Assembly: GCA_016490735.1 (NCBI GenBank)
Contig: JAEMWC010000238.1
Location: 946,833-1,010,832, forward strand
Origin: Pachyseris speciosa
Taxonomy: Eukaryota; Cnidaria; Anthozoa; Scleractinia; Pachyseridae
Reading direction: 5' to 3'
Length of the DNA: 64,000 nt
The translations under genes were made by a program, and so were the position numbers. The notes beneath the pieces were generated by a model. That model searched no databases, was not told the DNA's origin, and worked only from the letters and a program-made list of their open reading frames with translations. Shown piece after piece: positions 13,301 to 23,950 of this stretch. How positions within the stretch are numbered: the stretch's first letter is position 1; every line of letters starts with the position of its first letter.

Positions 13301-15297
13301 CTACTCATAGTCTCACTCTTGGAAAACTTTTAAGATCGCGTTTAAGCAGGTTACTTTTTACTAGCTATGATTAGTACTGCTTTTGTGCGCGGTATGAAAC
13401 GCGTGCCTTCAATTCCTGATTTGCTAAATTTTGACACTTTGTCATAATCTCACTCTTTTCAAATTCTAAGGACATGTTGAATGTAGGTGGTTTTTCTAGC
13501 TGATGAGTTCTACTTGTGCGCACGGTGTGCAGCGCGTGCCATCAATTCCTGATATCCGAGAGTTGGACTCTTGTCATAATCTCAGTCTTTCAAAGCTTGT
13601 AAAGGAGTTTTTTACTAGCTGTTACGTGTGTACTTGTGCGCAAGATTTGAGGGGCGTCCCATCAATTGCGGATTTGCGAAGTTTTGAATGTAAGTCATAA
13701 TCTCACTATTTGAATACTTGGAAGATCACGTTGAAAGTTGGTGGCTTTTTACAAGCTGTGATGAGTACTAGTTGTGCACATGGTGTAGCGCGTTGAATCA
13801 ATTCTGATTTCCGAGATTTTGACTATCAGTGATAATTTCACTCTTAGATATGTTGTAAGATCATGTTGAAAGTAGGTGGATTTTACTAGCTATGGTTAGT
13901 GCTACCTGTGCGCATATTCCGAGATTTTGACTGAAGGTCAACTGATCACGCTTTGAAAACTTGCAAAGTCTTGTTGAATTTAGGTGGTTTTTACAAGCTG
14001 CGATGAATACAACTTGTGCGAACAATGTGGAGCGCCGCGAATCAATTCGCGATTTCCACGTCTTAAGTTTCGGTAGTTATCTCACCCTTTGAAAACTTGT
14101 AAGCGCATGTTGAAAGTACGCGGTTTTTATGTGGTGTGATGAGTAATACTTGGCCCAAGGTGTGGAGCGCGTACAATTAATATTTGATTTCCGAGATTTT
14201 GACTTACGCCATAATCTCACTCGCTTCAAACTTGTAAGCCCATGTTGAAAGTTGGTGGATTTTACTAGCTGTCATTAGTCCTACCTGTGCGCACGGTGTG
14301 CAGCGCGTTCCATCCATTCCTGATATCCGAGTTTTTGTCTCTCGATCATAATCTCACTGTTTTAAAGCTTGTAGAGGACGTTAAAATAGCTGGTTTCTAC
14401 TAGCTGTGATGTGTCCTACTTGTCCGCGCGATTTAAGGAGCGTCCCATCAATTCCGGATTTCCGAGATATTTACTGTCGTCTTAATCTCACTCTTTGAAA
14501 ACTTGCAAGATCTTGTTCAAAGTATATTAATTTTACAGCTATGATGAATACTAGTGATGTGGATGATGTGGAGAGCGTCCCATCAACTCAAGATATCCGA
14601 CATTTTGAGTTTCGGTAATAATCTTAAGCTTAGAAATCTTGTAAGATCATGTTGAGTTTACTTGCTGTAATTAGTCCTACCTGTGCGCACGGTATTGAGG
14701 CGACGGTCATGTTATCACCGCTTTCAAAAACTTGCAAGATCTTGTGAATTTAGGTGGTTTTTATTAGCTCCGATTCAATACTACTTGTGCGAACAATGTG
14801 AAGCGAGGACCCATCAATTTCTTAGTTGCAAGGTTGGACTCTCGGTCAAAATCTCACTCCTTGAAAACTTGTAAGAGCATGTGATAGTAGGTGGTTTTCA
14901 CTAGCTCTGATGATTTGCACGTGTGCGCACGAAGTGGCACGCTTCCCATCAATTCTTGATCTCAGAATTTTGACTATGACTCATAATCTCACTTTTGTAA
15001 ACTTGTAAGAACATGTTAAAGTAGTGGTTTTTACTAGCTATGGTGAGTGCTACTTGTTTGACGATGCGAAGAGCCTCACAATCAATACTGATTTCCGACA
15101 TTTTGACAGTCGTCATAATCTCACTGTTTGAAAAACGTGCAAGATCATGTTCCAAGTAGGTGTTTTTACTAGCTGTGATGGATAACTAGTCGTGCGGACG
15201 ATGTGGTGCGCGTCCCATCAATTCCCGATTTTCGACGTTTTGAGTTTCGGTAATAGTCTGTCTCTTTAACAACTTGTAAGGCATTGTGAAAGTAAGT

Positions 15298-15442
15298 GGT
15301 TTTTACTAGCTGTGAAGAGTACAACTTGTGCGCACGGTGAGAAGCGCTTCCCATCAATACCTGAAGGAAAGTGGTGGTTTTTACTAGCTGTGAAGAGTAC
15401 AACTTGTGCGCACGGTGAGAAGCGCTTCCCATCAATACCTGA
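15298..15442 (+). repeat. 78-bp exact tandem duplication inside a monomer
   Basis: The 67 bases at 15298-15364 recur without change at 15376-15442. They start in the ggtttttactagctg box, pass through the tgtgcgcac palindrome and end at catcaatacctga. The copies are offset by 78 bp, much less than the 137-bp monomer. The lack of differences implies a very recent slip or an assembly artefact. Confidence 0.85.
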
Positions 15443-18400
15443 TTTGCGAGATTTTGACTGTCGGTCATAATCTCAAACTTGGCAAACTTTACAGATCGTG
15501 TTGAAAGCAGCTTACTTTTTACTATCTGTGATGAGTTCTATTTGTGTGCACGGTGTGAAACGCGTCCATCAATTCCTGATTTGCCAAATTATGACTCTCA
15601 GTCATAATCTCACTCTTTCAAACTTGTGAGGACATGTTGAATGTAGGTGTTTTTTTCTAGCTGTGATGAGTTGTACTTTTGCGCACGGTCTGGGCGCGTC
15701 CCATCAATTCCTGATATCCGACATTTTAACACTCGGTCGAAAACTCAGTCTTTGAAAATAAAGTCTTTGGTAATAAAGGTAGGTGGTTTCTACTAGCTGT
15801 GTTGTGTGCTACTTGTGCACACGATTTGAGGAGCGTGCGATCACGTCCGGATTTCCGTGATTTTGACCGTCGGTCATATTATCACGAATTGAAAACTTGC
15901 AAGGTGTTGTTGAATTTATGTGTTTTTACTGGCTGGGATGAATACTACTTGTGCAAACAATGTGGAGCACGACCCATGAGGTACTTAGTGTCGATGTGTG
16001 CTACCTGTGCACACGATCTTAGGAGCGTGCCTTCACTTCCGGATTTCAGAGATTTTGATTGTCCGTCTTATTATCACGAATTGAAAACTTGCAAGGTGTT
16101 GTTGAAGTTAGGTGTTTTTACTGGCTGGGATGAATACTACTTGTGCGACCAATGTGGAGCACGTCCCATCAAGTTCTTAGTGTCGATGTGTGCTTCTTGT
16201 GCACTCGGTCTTAATCTCACATTTTGAAAACTTGTAACAGCATGTGTAAAGTAGGTGGATTTCAATAGCTGTGCTGAGTGCTACTTTGTGCACGCTGTGG
16301 AACGCTTACCATTAACTTTGGATTTAAGAGATTTTGATTCTCGGTCATTATCTCACTTTGTGAAAACTTGTAAGAACATGTCGAAAGTAGGTTGTTTTTA
16401 CTAGCTGTGGTGAGTACTACTTTTGCTGAGAGCTGACCATCAATTTCTGACTTCGGTAATTTTGACTCTCGGTGATTATCTCACTATTCGAAAACTATTA
16501 AGAGGATCTCGTAGGTTGGTCGCTTTTACTAGCTTTCATGAGTTACTACTTGTGCGCACGATGAGGAGCGCGTGCCATCCTATTCTATTTTCCGAGATTT
16601 TGACTGTCGGTCATAATGTCAGTGTTTGAAAACTTGAAAGATCATTTTCAAAGTGGGTGGTTTCTACTAGCTGTGATTTGTGCAAGTTGTTTCGCATCAT
16701 TGGTTGAGCGGACGATGTTGAGTGCTTCCCATTAATTTGTGGTTTTGACAGTTTGGGTCACGCTGCTAATCTCGCTGTTTGAAAACTTGGAAGATCATGT
16801 TTAAAAATTGGTGGTTTTTACTAGCTGTGATGAGTGCTACTTTTACGCACGGTGAGGGGAGCTTACCATCGATTCCTAATTTGGGAGATTTTGATTTTAT
16901 GTCATAACCTCACCCTTTGTAAGCCTGTAAGAGCATGTTGAAAGTAGGTGGCTTTTACTAGCTGTGATGAGTGCGACTTGTGCGTACGATGTGATGCGCG
17001 ACCCATCAATTCCTGATTTCCGAGATTTTCACTTTCGGACATAATGTAACTCTTTGAAAACTTGCAAGATCAATGTTTAAAAAAATAGTAGTTTTAACTA
17101 CCTGTAATGAGTACTACTTTTTCAGAAAATGTCGGTCATAATCTTACTGTTTCAAAACCTGCAAGATCATGTTCAACGCAGGTGGATTTTCGTAGCTGTG
17201 ATTAGTACTACTTTTGCGCACGACGTGGAGCGCGTCCCAACATTTCCTAATTTCCGAGATTTTGACTCTCGGTCATAATGTCACCCTTTTCAAACTTTTA
17301 AGAGCATGTTGAAAGTAGGTGCTTTTTACTAACTTTTAAGAGTACTACTTCTGCGCACGAGGTTAGGTGATGTCCGAGATTTTAATAGTCGATCATTATC
17401 TCACTCTTTGAAAAAGTTGCAAGATCATGTTGAAGGTTTGCGCACGGTGTGAAGCGCGTACCGTCCATTCGTGAACTTGCAAGGCCGCGTTGAAAGTAGC
17501 TGGTTTTTACTAGCTGTGGTGAGTACTACTTGGGCGCACGGAGTAGATAACTTATCATCAATTCCTGAAATTTTTACTCTCGCTTTTGATCTCACCCTTT
17601 CAATATTTGAAAGAGCACGTTGAAAGTAGGTGGTTTTTCTAGCTGGGATGAATACTAATCGTGCGGACGATGTAGAGCGCATCCAATCAATTCCTGTTTT
17701 TCGCCATTTTCAGTTTTGGTAATAATCTCACTCTTTGAAAACTTGTAATAGCATGTTGAAAGTAGGTTGTTTTTACTTGCTATGATGAGTACTACTAGGT
17801 CGCACGCTATCGACCGCTTGCCATTAATTCCTGATTTACTAGAATTTGACTCTCGGTCATAATGTGACTCTTTGATAACTTGCAAGATCATGTTGCGGTT
17901 TTACTAGCTGTGATGAGTACCAGTTCTGTGCACGGAGATAAGAGCTTACCATCAATTCCTGATTCCCGACTTTTTGACTCTCGGTCATAATCTCACTCTT
18001 TGAAAACTTGTACGAGCATGTTCAACGTAGGTGGGTTTTACTACCTGTGATGAGTACTACTTTTGCGCACGGTGTGGAGCGCTTACCACGAATTCCTGAT
18101 TTACTACATTTTGACTCTCAGTCTTGCAAGAAATTTGTTCAAGTTAGGTGGTTTTACTAGCTGTGATGGGTGCTAGTTGTGCGCATTGTCTGGAGCGCGC
18201 TTTACCAAGTCCTGATTTCCGACAGTTTGTCCGTCGGTCATAATATCACTCTTTGAGAACTTGCAACGTCATGTTGAAATTAGGTGGTTTTACTAGCTGT
18301 GATGAACCCTACTTGTGGAAACAATGTGGAGCACGTCCCATAAATACCTGATTTGCCAGATTTGAATTCTCGGCCACAATCTCACTCAAAAAACTTGTAA

Positions 18401-18530
18401 GAGGATGTGGAAAAGAGGTGGTTTTTACTAGCTGTGATGAGATCTATTTGACCTCACGGTGAGGAGCGCGAACCATTAATTACTGATTTACGAGATTTTG
18501 ACTCTCGGTGATAATCTCACTCTTTGAAAA

Positions 18531-18588
18531 CCTGCAAGATCATGTTCAACGCAGGTGGATTTTTGTAGCTGTGATTAGTACTACTTGT
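18531..18588 (+). repeat. Conversion-like patch inside X2
   Basis: In X1, X3 and X4 the equivalent monomer reads aacttgtaacactatgttaaa and continues to the tacctgctt box. In X2 these roughly 58 bases are instead almost identical to the stretch at 17160-17215 in another monomer of the same copy (cctgcaagatcatgttcaac, then gcaggtggatttt). The flanks on both sides keep the expected X order. This is the pattern expected of a short gene-conversion tract. Confidence 0.7.
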
Positions 18589-19960
18589 ACCTGCTTCCCA
18601 TGAATTTCTTATTTCCGAGGTTTTGACCATCGCTCATAATCTCACTGTTTCAAAACGTCTAAGAGCAAGTTGAAAGTAGGTGGTTTTAAGTACCTGTGAT
18701 GCGTACTTCTTGTGCTCACGCTGTGGAGGTGGTCCAATCAATTCCTGATTTCGGAGATTTCGACTCTCGACGACCATCTCACTCTTTGAAAACTTGTAAG
18801 AGCATGTTGAATCTAGGTGGTTTTACTACCTCTGTTGAATACTCCTTGTGCGAACGATGTGCTCCCCGACAATTCCCAGTCATAATCTAATTCTTTGAAA
18901 CTTTGTAAGAGAATCTTCAAAGTAGGTGGTTTTTACTAGCTGTGATGAGTACTACTTCTGCACACGGTGTGGAGCGCTTACCATCAATTTCGGATTTCAG
19001 AGATTTTAATCTAACTCTTTGAAAACTAGTAAGATCATGTTCAAAATAGGTAGTCTTCACTAGCTGTGATTAATACTAGTCGCCCACACGATGTGTAGCG
19101 CGTCCCATCAATTCTTGATTTTCGATATTTTGAGTGTTTTTTAATAATCTCACTCTTTGAAAACATGTAAGAGCAGTGATGTGTGCTACTTCTACGCACG
19201 ATTTGAGGGGTGTTCCATAAATTCCGGATTTCCGAGGTTTTGACTGTCGGTGATAATATCACTCTTAGAAATCTTGTAAGATTAGGTTAAAAGGCAGTGG
19301 ATTTTACAAGCTGTGATGAGTCCTATCTGTGCGTACGGCAAGAGGTGCGTGCCATCCATTCCTGTTTCCGACATTTTGACGTACGGTCATGTTACCACGC
19401 TTTCAAGACTTGCAAGGTCTTGCTGGATTTAGGTGTTTTTTTGCTAGCTGAAATGAATACTACTACTACGAACAAAGTAGAGTGAGACCCATCATTTCCT
19501 TAGTTGAGAAATTTGTACTCTTCGCCATAATCTCACTCTTTAAAAACTTCTAAGAGCATGCTGTAACTTGTAGGAGTATGTTCCAAGTAGTTGATTTTCA
19601 GTAGCTGTGATGAGTACTACTTGTGCGCACGATGTGGAGCGCGTCCTATCATTTCCTAATTTCGGAGATTTTGACTCTATGTCATAGTCTCACTCTTTTC
19701 AAACTAATAAGAGCATTTTTAAAGTAAGTGCTTTTTACTAGCTCTTAAGAGTACCACTCGTGAGCACGATGTGGAGCGCGTTCCATCATTTTCTTATTTC
19801 CGAGATTTTGACTCTCGGTGATAATGTCACTCTTTGAAAACTCTTAAGAGCATGTTGAAAGTAGGTGGTTTTTACAAGCTATGATGAGTTCTACTTCTGC
19901 GCATCGTGTGGAGCTCGTCCCATCAATTCCTGATTTCCGATATTTTGACTCTTGGTGATA

Positions 19961-21252
19961 ACTACCGACCAATTTCTATACTTCCTGCGTTTTCTAAAAT
20001 TTCGAAAGAGCTCTTTATATTCGTATATTTCAATTCTTTGTCGATAATGACATACTATTTAAACATCAATTCGGTTTCCGTCCTGGCCACTCTACCTCCC
20101 ACACTTTGATTAATTTTATGAGCAAAGTCGCCAACGCCGTTGACTGTCAAAAATACTTAGCTGGAATATTTCTTGACTTATCAAAAGCCTTTGATACCCT
20201 AGATCATGCAATACTATTATCTAAATTGAAAGCATGTGGCATCACTCGGACAGCCCATCAATGGATAACTTATTATTTTTGTAATAGAATACAATATGTC
20301 CAAATTGATGATTTTAAATCCGATGCTTTAAGACAAATTTGTGGCGTACCGCAAGGCTCTATACTAGGCCCCCTTTTTTATTATTTATATAAATGATCTC
20401 CCAGCCTGCTCTAGTTCTAATGAACTCGAATTTATATTACTTGCTGATGACACCAGTATATTTTTTGAACATAGTGACCTGGATGTACTTACCTCCCATC
20501 TTAACGACCAGCTCCAAAATGTTTCAACTTGGCTAAAAGCCAATAAGTTATCAATAAACGTCAAGAAAACAAAACTAATGATCTTCAGACCAAGGCAAAA
20601 AACGTTACCTATCAGTAGGCAGATTTTCATAGAAAATAATGTACTTGAACAAGTAGACAATACTAAGTTTCTTGGAGTTTATATTGATCAGCACCTTACG
20701 TGGAAAACTCATGTAAATTTTGTTACGGCTAAGATTTCTAAATCTATCGGGTTACTTTATAAAGCTAAGTACTATTTGCCCTCAAAATCTCTTCTTACAC
20801 TATACTATGCCCTTGTTTATCCTTATCTTACTTACTGCAATTTAATTTGGGCCTCTACTTATGTTACCAACCTGCAACGAATTTACCTACTACAGAAAAG
20901 AGCAGTCCGGGCGATCTCCAAGGCTGACTATAAGGCTTCAAGTAAACCTCTTTTTGCTAATTTAAAAATTCCTGAACTCTTTAGTATCTACTCGCTCCAA
21001 GTAAGTTCTTTTATGTACTTATATCATCATGACGCTTTACCTACTGCTTTTAATCAAATCTTTCAAACTGGAAATCAGATTCATCAATATTCAACGAGAT
21101 ATTCTGACCTTCACCGATCTTATACCTGTAGAACAAATATCAAAAAATTTTTGATCCTATTTCAAGGTCCTAGGATATGGAATTCATTACCGAGCAACAT
21201 CAAAAACGCCCCGACTTTTAATATATCCAAGCATGTGATGAAACCATTTTAA
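19961..21252 (+). pseudogene. Reverse transcriptase of the LINE fragment, broken by two one-base frameshifts
   Basis: The fragment encodes most of an RT domain and the C-terminal region of a LINE ORF2; RT copies element RNA into DNA at the target site. The first stretch (19961-20002) is in one frame. From 20004 the frame shifts, giving Q-F-G-F-R-P-G-H-S-T and then the motif A region F-L-D-L-S-K-A-F-D-T, and continues to G-V-P-Q-G-S-I-L-G-P at about 20340-20373. From 20380 it returns to the first frame: I-I-Y-I-N-D-L-P, then the catalytic L-A-D-D at 20440-20451, the F-L-G-V-Y-I-D and L-T-W thumb motifs, and P-R-I-W-N-S-L-P near the end. The first break fits loss of one T at 20000-20002; the second fits gain of one T at 20374-20379. 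Together they leave the two ends in frame. The N-terminal endonuclease is absent, so the copy is dead, although either indel could be a sequencing error. Confidence 0.9.
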
Positions 21253-21538
21253 GGGCCAGAAAAGACACAACCTAATTACCAGAACACTTTATATCTATCT
21301 TTTTGTCCAATCACACTCATAGACTTAAAATACATGTCTTTTCTTTATTTTTAAATGCCGCCTTGTAATATTTAATGCCCGTGGGGGGGGGGATCTCTAT
21401 TCCTCATAAACTTTGCTTCTCGGAGATTTCCCCGCCACAGTCCGTCCTTCAAAGTTGTATGTACACTTTAAATTTAATATTAATTAGCTATTTATTATCT
21501 TTTCTATTCTATTTGTAATTGTTTCTATGTGGCGAGAT

Positions 21539-21561
21539 GATAAATAATAATAAATAATAAA
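21539..21561 (+). repeat. AAT/AAAT-rich 3' tail of the LINE
   Basis: A short run of taa/aat units directly joins the LINE 3' UTR to the resumed satellite. Such short tandem repeats, rather than poly(A), are the normal 3' ends of CR1/L2-type LINEs. Confidence 0.75.
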
Positions 21562-23950
21562 TATCTTTCTTAGAAATGTTGTAACATCCTGTTGTTATTC
21601 CTACCTGTGCGCACGGTGTGAGGTGCGTGCCATCCATTCCTGTTTCCGAGATTTTGACTGACGGTCATATTATCACACTTTGAAAACTTGCAAGCTCTTG
21701 TTGAGTTTGGGTGGTTTTTACTAGCTGAGATGAATACTACTGGTGCGAACAACGTGGAGCGTTACCCATCAATTCCTTAGTTGCGAGGTTTGGACTCTCC
21801 GCACACAATCTCACTCAAAAAACTTGTAAGCGCATGATGATTTCTACGTGTGCGCACGGTGTGGAACGCTTACCATCAATTCCAGTTTGCAGAGATTTTC
21901 ACTCTGTCATAATCTCCACTTTTGAAAATTTGTAAGAACATGTTCAAAGTTGGTGGTTTTTACTCGCTGTGTGCTTGGGCGCACGGTGTCGAGAGCTTAC
22001 AATCAATTCCTGATTTTCGAGATTTTGAGTTTCGGTAATCATCTCATTCTTTGAAAACTTGTAAGAGCATGTTGAAAGTAGGTTGTTCTTACTAGCGCGA
22101 TGAGTACTGCTTGGGCGCACGGTGTGGAGCGCGTACAATCAGTTGTTGAGTTCCGAGTTTTCGACTTTGGGTCGTAATAAGTACTACTTCTGCGCATGAT
22201 GTGGAGCGCGTCCCATCATTTCCTAATTTACAAGATTTTGTCTCTGTGTCGTAATATCACCGTTTTCCAACTTGTAAGAGCATGTTGAAAGTAGTTGGTT
22301 TTTACTAGCTGTTAAACGCGTACCATAAGTTCCTGATTTGCCAAATTTTGACTCTCGGTCACACTCTCACTCTTTTCAAACTTGCAAGGACATGTTGAAT
22401 ATACATGGTTTTTACTAGATGTGATGAGTTCTACTTGTACGCACGCTCTGCAGGGCGTCCCAACAATTCCTGATAACCTAGATTTTGACTCTCACTCTTT
22501 GAAAGCTTAGAAGAGGATATTAAAAGTAGATGGTTCTACTAGCTATGATGTGTGCTACTTCTTCGCACTATTGGAGGGGTGTCCCATCAATGTCGGGCAT
22601 GATCTCACTCTTTGAAAACTTGGAACATCATGTTGAAAGTTGGTGGTTTCTACTAGCTGTGATGAGTACGGGTGCACGGTGTGGAGGGTTTACCATCAAT
22701 TCCTGATTTCCGAGATTTTGACTCTCGGTGATGACTCACTCTTTGAAAACTTTTAAGAGGACTTCCAAAGTAGGTGGCTTCGAGAAGCCGTGATGAGTGC
22801 TACTTCTAACCACGATGTGGAGCGCGTGCCATTAATTCATGATTTCCGAGATTTTCACGGTCGGTCATAATCTCACTCTTTCTAAACTTGCAAGATCATG
22901 TTTAAATTAAGCGGTTTTACCAGCTGTGATGAGTACTAGTTGTGTGCACGGTGTGGAGAGCTTACCATCAATTCCCGATTTACGAGCTTTTGACTCTCGG
23001 TCATAATCTCACTCTTTGAAAACTTTACGAACATGATCAAAGTAGGTGGCTTTTACTAGCTGTGATGAGTACTACTTGGGCGCACGATGAGAAGGGCTTG
23101 CCATCAATACCTGATTTGCGAGATTTTGACTGTCGGTCATAAACTCAAACCTGGAAAACTTTTAAGATAATGTTAAAAGCAGGTTACTTTTCACTAGCTG
23201 TGACGAGTACTATTTGTGTGCATGATGTGAAACGCGTCCCATCAATTCTTGATTTGCCAAATTTTGACTCTCGGTTATAATGTCACTCTTTTCAAACTTG
23301 TAAGGACGTGTTGAATGTAGGTGTGATGAGTTGCACTTGTGCGCACGGTCACATCAATTCCTGATATCCGAGATTTTCACAATCGGTAGGTGGTTTCTAC
23401 TAGCTGTGATGTATGCTACTTGTGCCCACGATCCGAGGAGCTTGCCATCACTTCCTAATTTCCGAGATTTTGACTGTCGGTCATATCACGAATTGAAAAC
23501 TTGCAAGGTGTTGTTGAATTTAGGTGTTTTTACTGGTGTTTTTACTCCTGATATTCGACATTTTGAGTTTCGGTAATAATCTCAATCTGAGAAATCTTGT
23601 AAGATCATGTTGATTTTACTAGCTGTGATTAGTCCTACCTGTGCGCACGGTATGAGGTGACGGTCATGTTATCACGCTTTCAAAACTTGCAAGATCTTGT
23701 TGAATTGAGATAGTTTTTACTAGCTCCGATCAATACTACTTGTACCAACAATGTGGAGCGAGACCCATCAATTTCTTAGTTGCGAGGTTTGGACTCTCGC
23801 TCATAATATCACTCTTTGAAAACTTGTAAGAGCATGTTGATAGTAGGTGGTTTTCACTAGCTGGGATCATTTGAACGTGTGCGCACGAAGTGGCACGCTT
23901 ACCATCAATTCCTGATCTCAGACATTTTGACTCTCACTCATAATCTCATA
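21562..23950 (+). repeat. 137-bp satellite array, connecting block after the LINE
   Basis: The satellite resumes in the same orientation as before the LINE. The part at 21770-22020 holds direct-orientation relatives of the monomers found reversed at about 31.7-31.84, 39.7-39.9 and 52.0-52.1 kb: they share gatttctacgtgtgcgcac and an actctgtcataatctc box. The part at 22640-23330 matches 49490-50230 closely, including agcggttttaccagctgtg. No gene is supported. Confidence 0.9.

Larger units (their letters stand above)
10390..19960 (+). repeat. 137-bp satellite array, higher-order repeat copy X2
   Basis: This block repeats the monomer order of X1, with landmarks such as the cctctgatgactactac monomer (about 10430), a gagagctgaccatcaa monomer (about 16430), a gcacggagtagataac monomer (about 17540) and a gacctcacggtgagg monomer (about 18448). 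It lacks some monomers found in X1 near 2.1-2.9 kb and 4.4-5.3 kb and has extra ones near 15.3-16.3 kb. The stretch 14640-15130 has many one-base gains and losses against its relatives. The block ends where the LINE fragment is inserted at about 19961. No gene is supported. Confidence 0.92.
19961..21561 (+). mobile_element. 5'-truncated non-LTR retrotransposon (LINE, CR1/L2/jockey-like)
   Basis: Satellite sequence stops after ...cttggtgata and coding sequence of a reverse transcriptase begins immediately (N-Y-R-P-I-S-I-L-P, the usual start of the RT domain in this LINE group). The upstream ORF1 and apurinic endonuclease region are missing, the usual result of incomplete reverse transcription. 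After the RT stop at 21250-21252 comes about 300 bp of AT-rich 3' UTR with a run of ten G at 21383-21392. The element ends in a short AAT/AAAT-type repeat tail (21539-21561). Satellite resumes at about 21562 with atctttcttagaaatg, consistent with insertion into a gataatatcac-type stretch. I see no clear target-site duplication beyond a few bases, as is common in CR1/L2 elements. The exact clade cannot be decided by eye. Confidence 0.9.

Noticed and set aside
20385..20660. A 91-codon minus-strand open frame within the LINE.
   Set aside because: It is the antisense shadow of the RT coding region, which has clear RT motifs on the plus strand.
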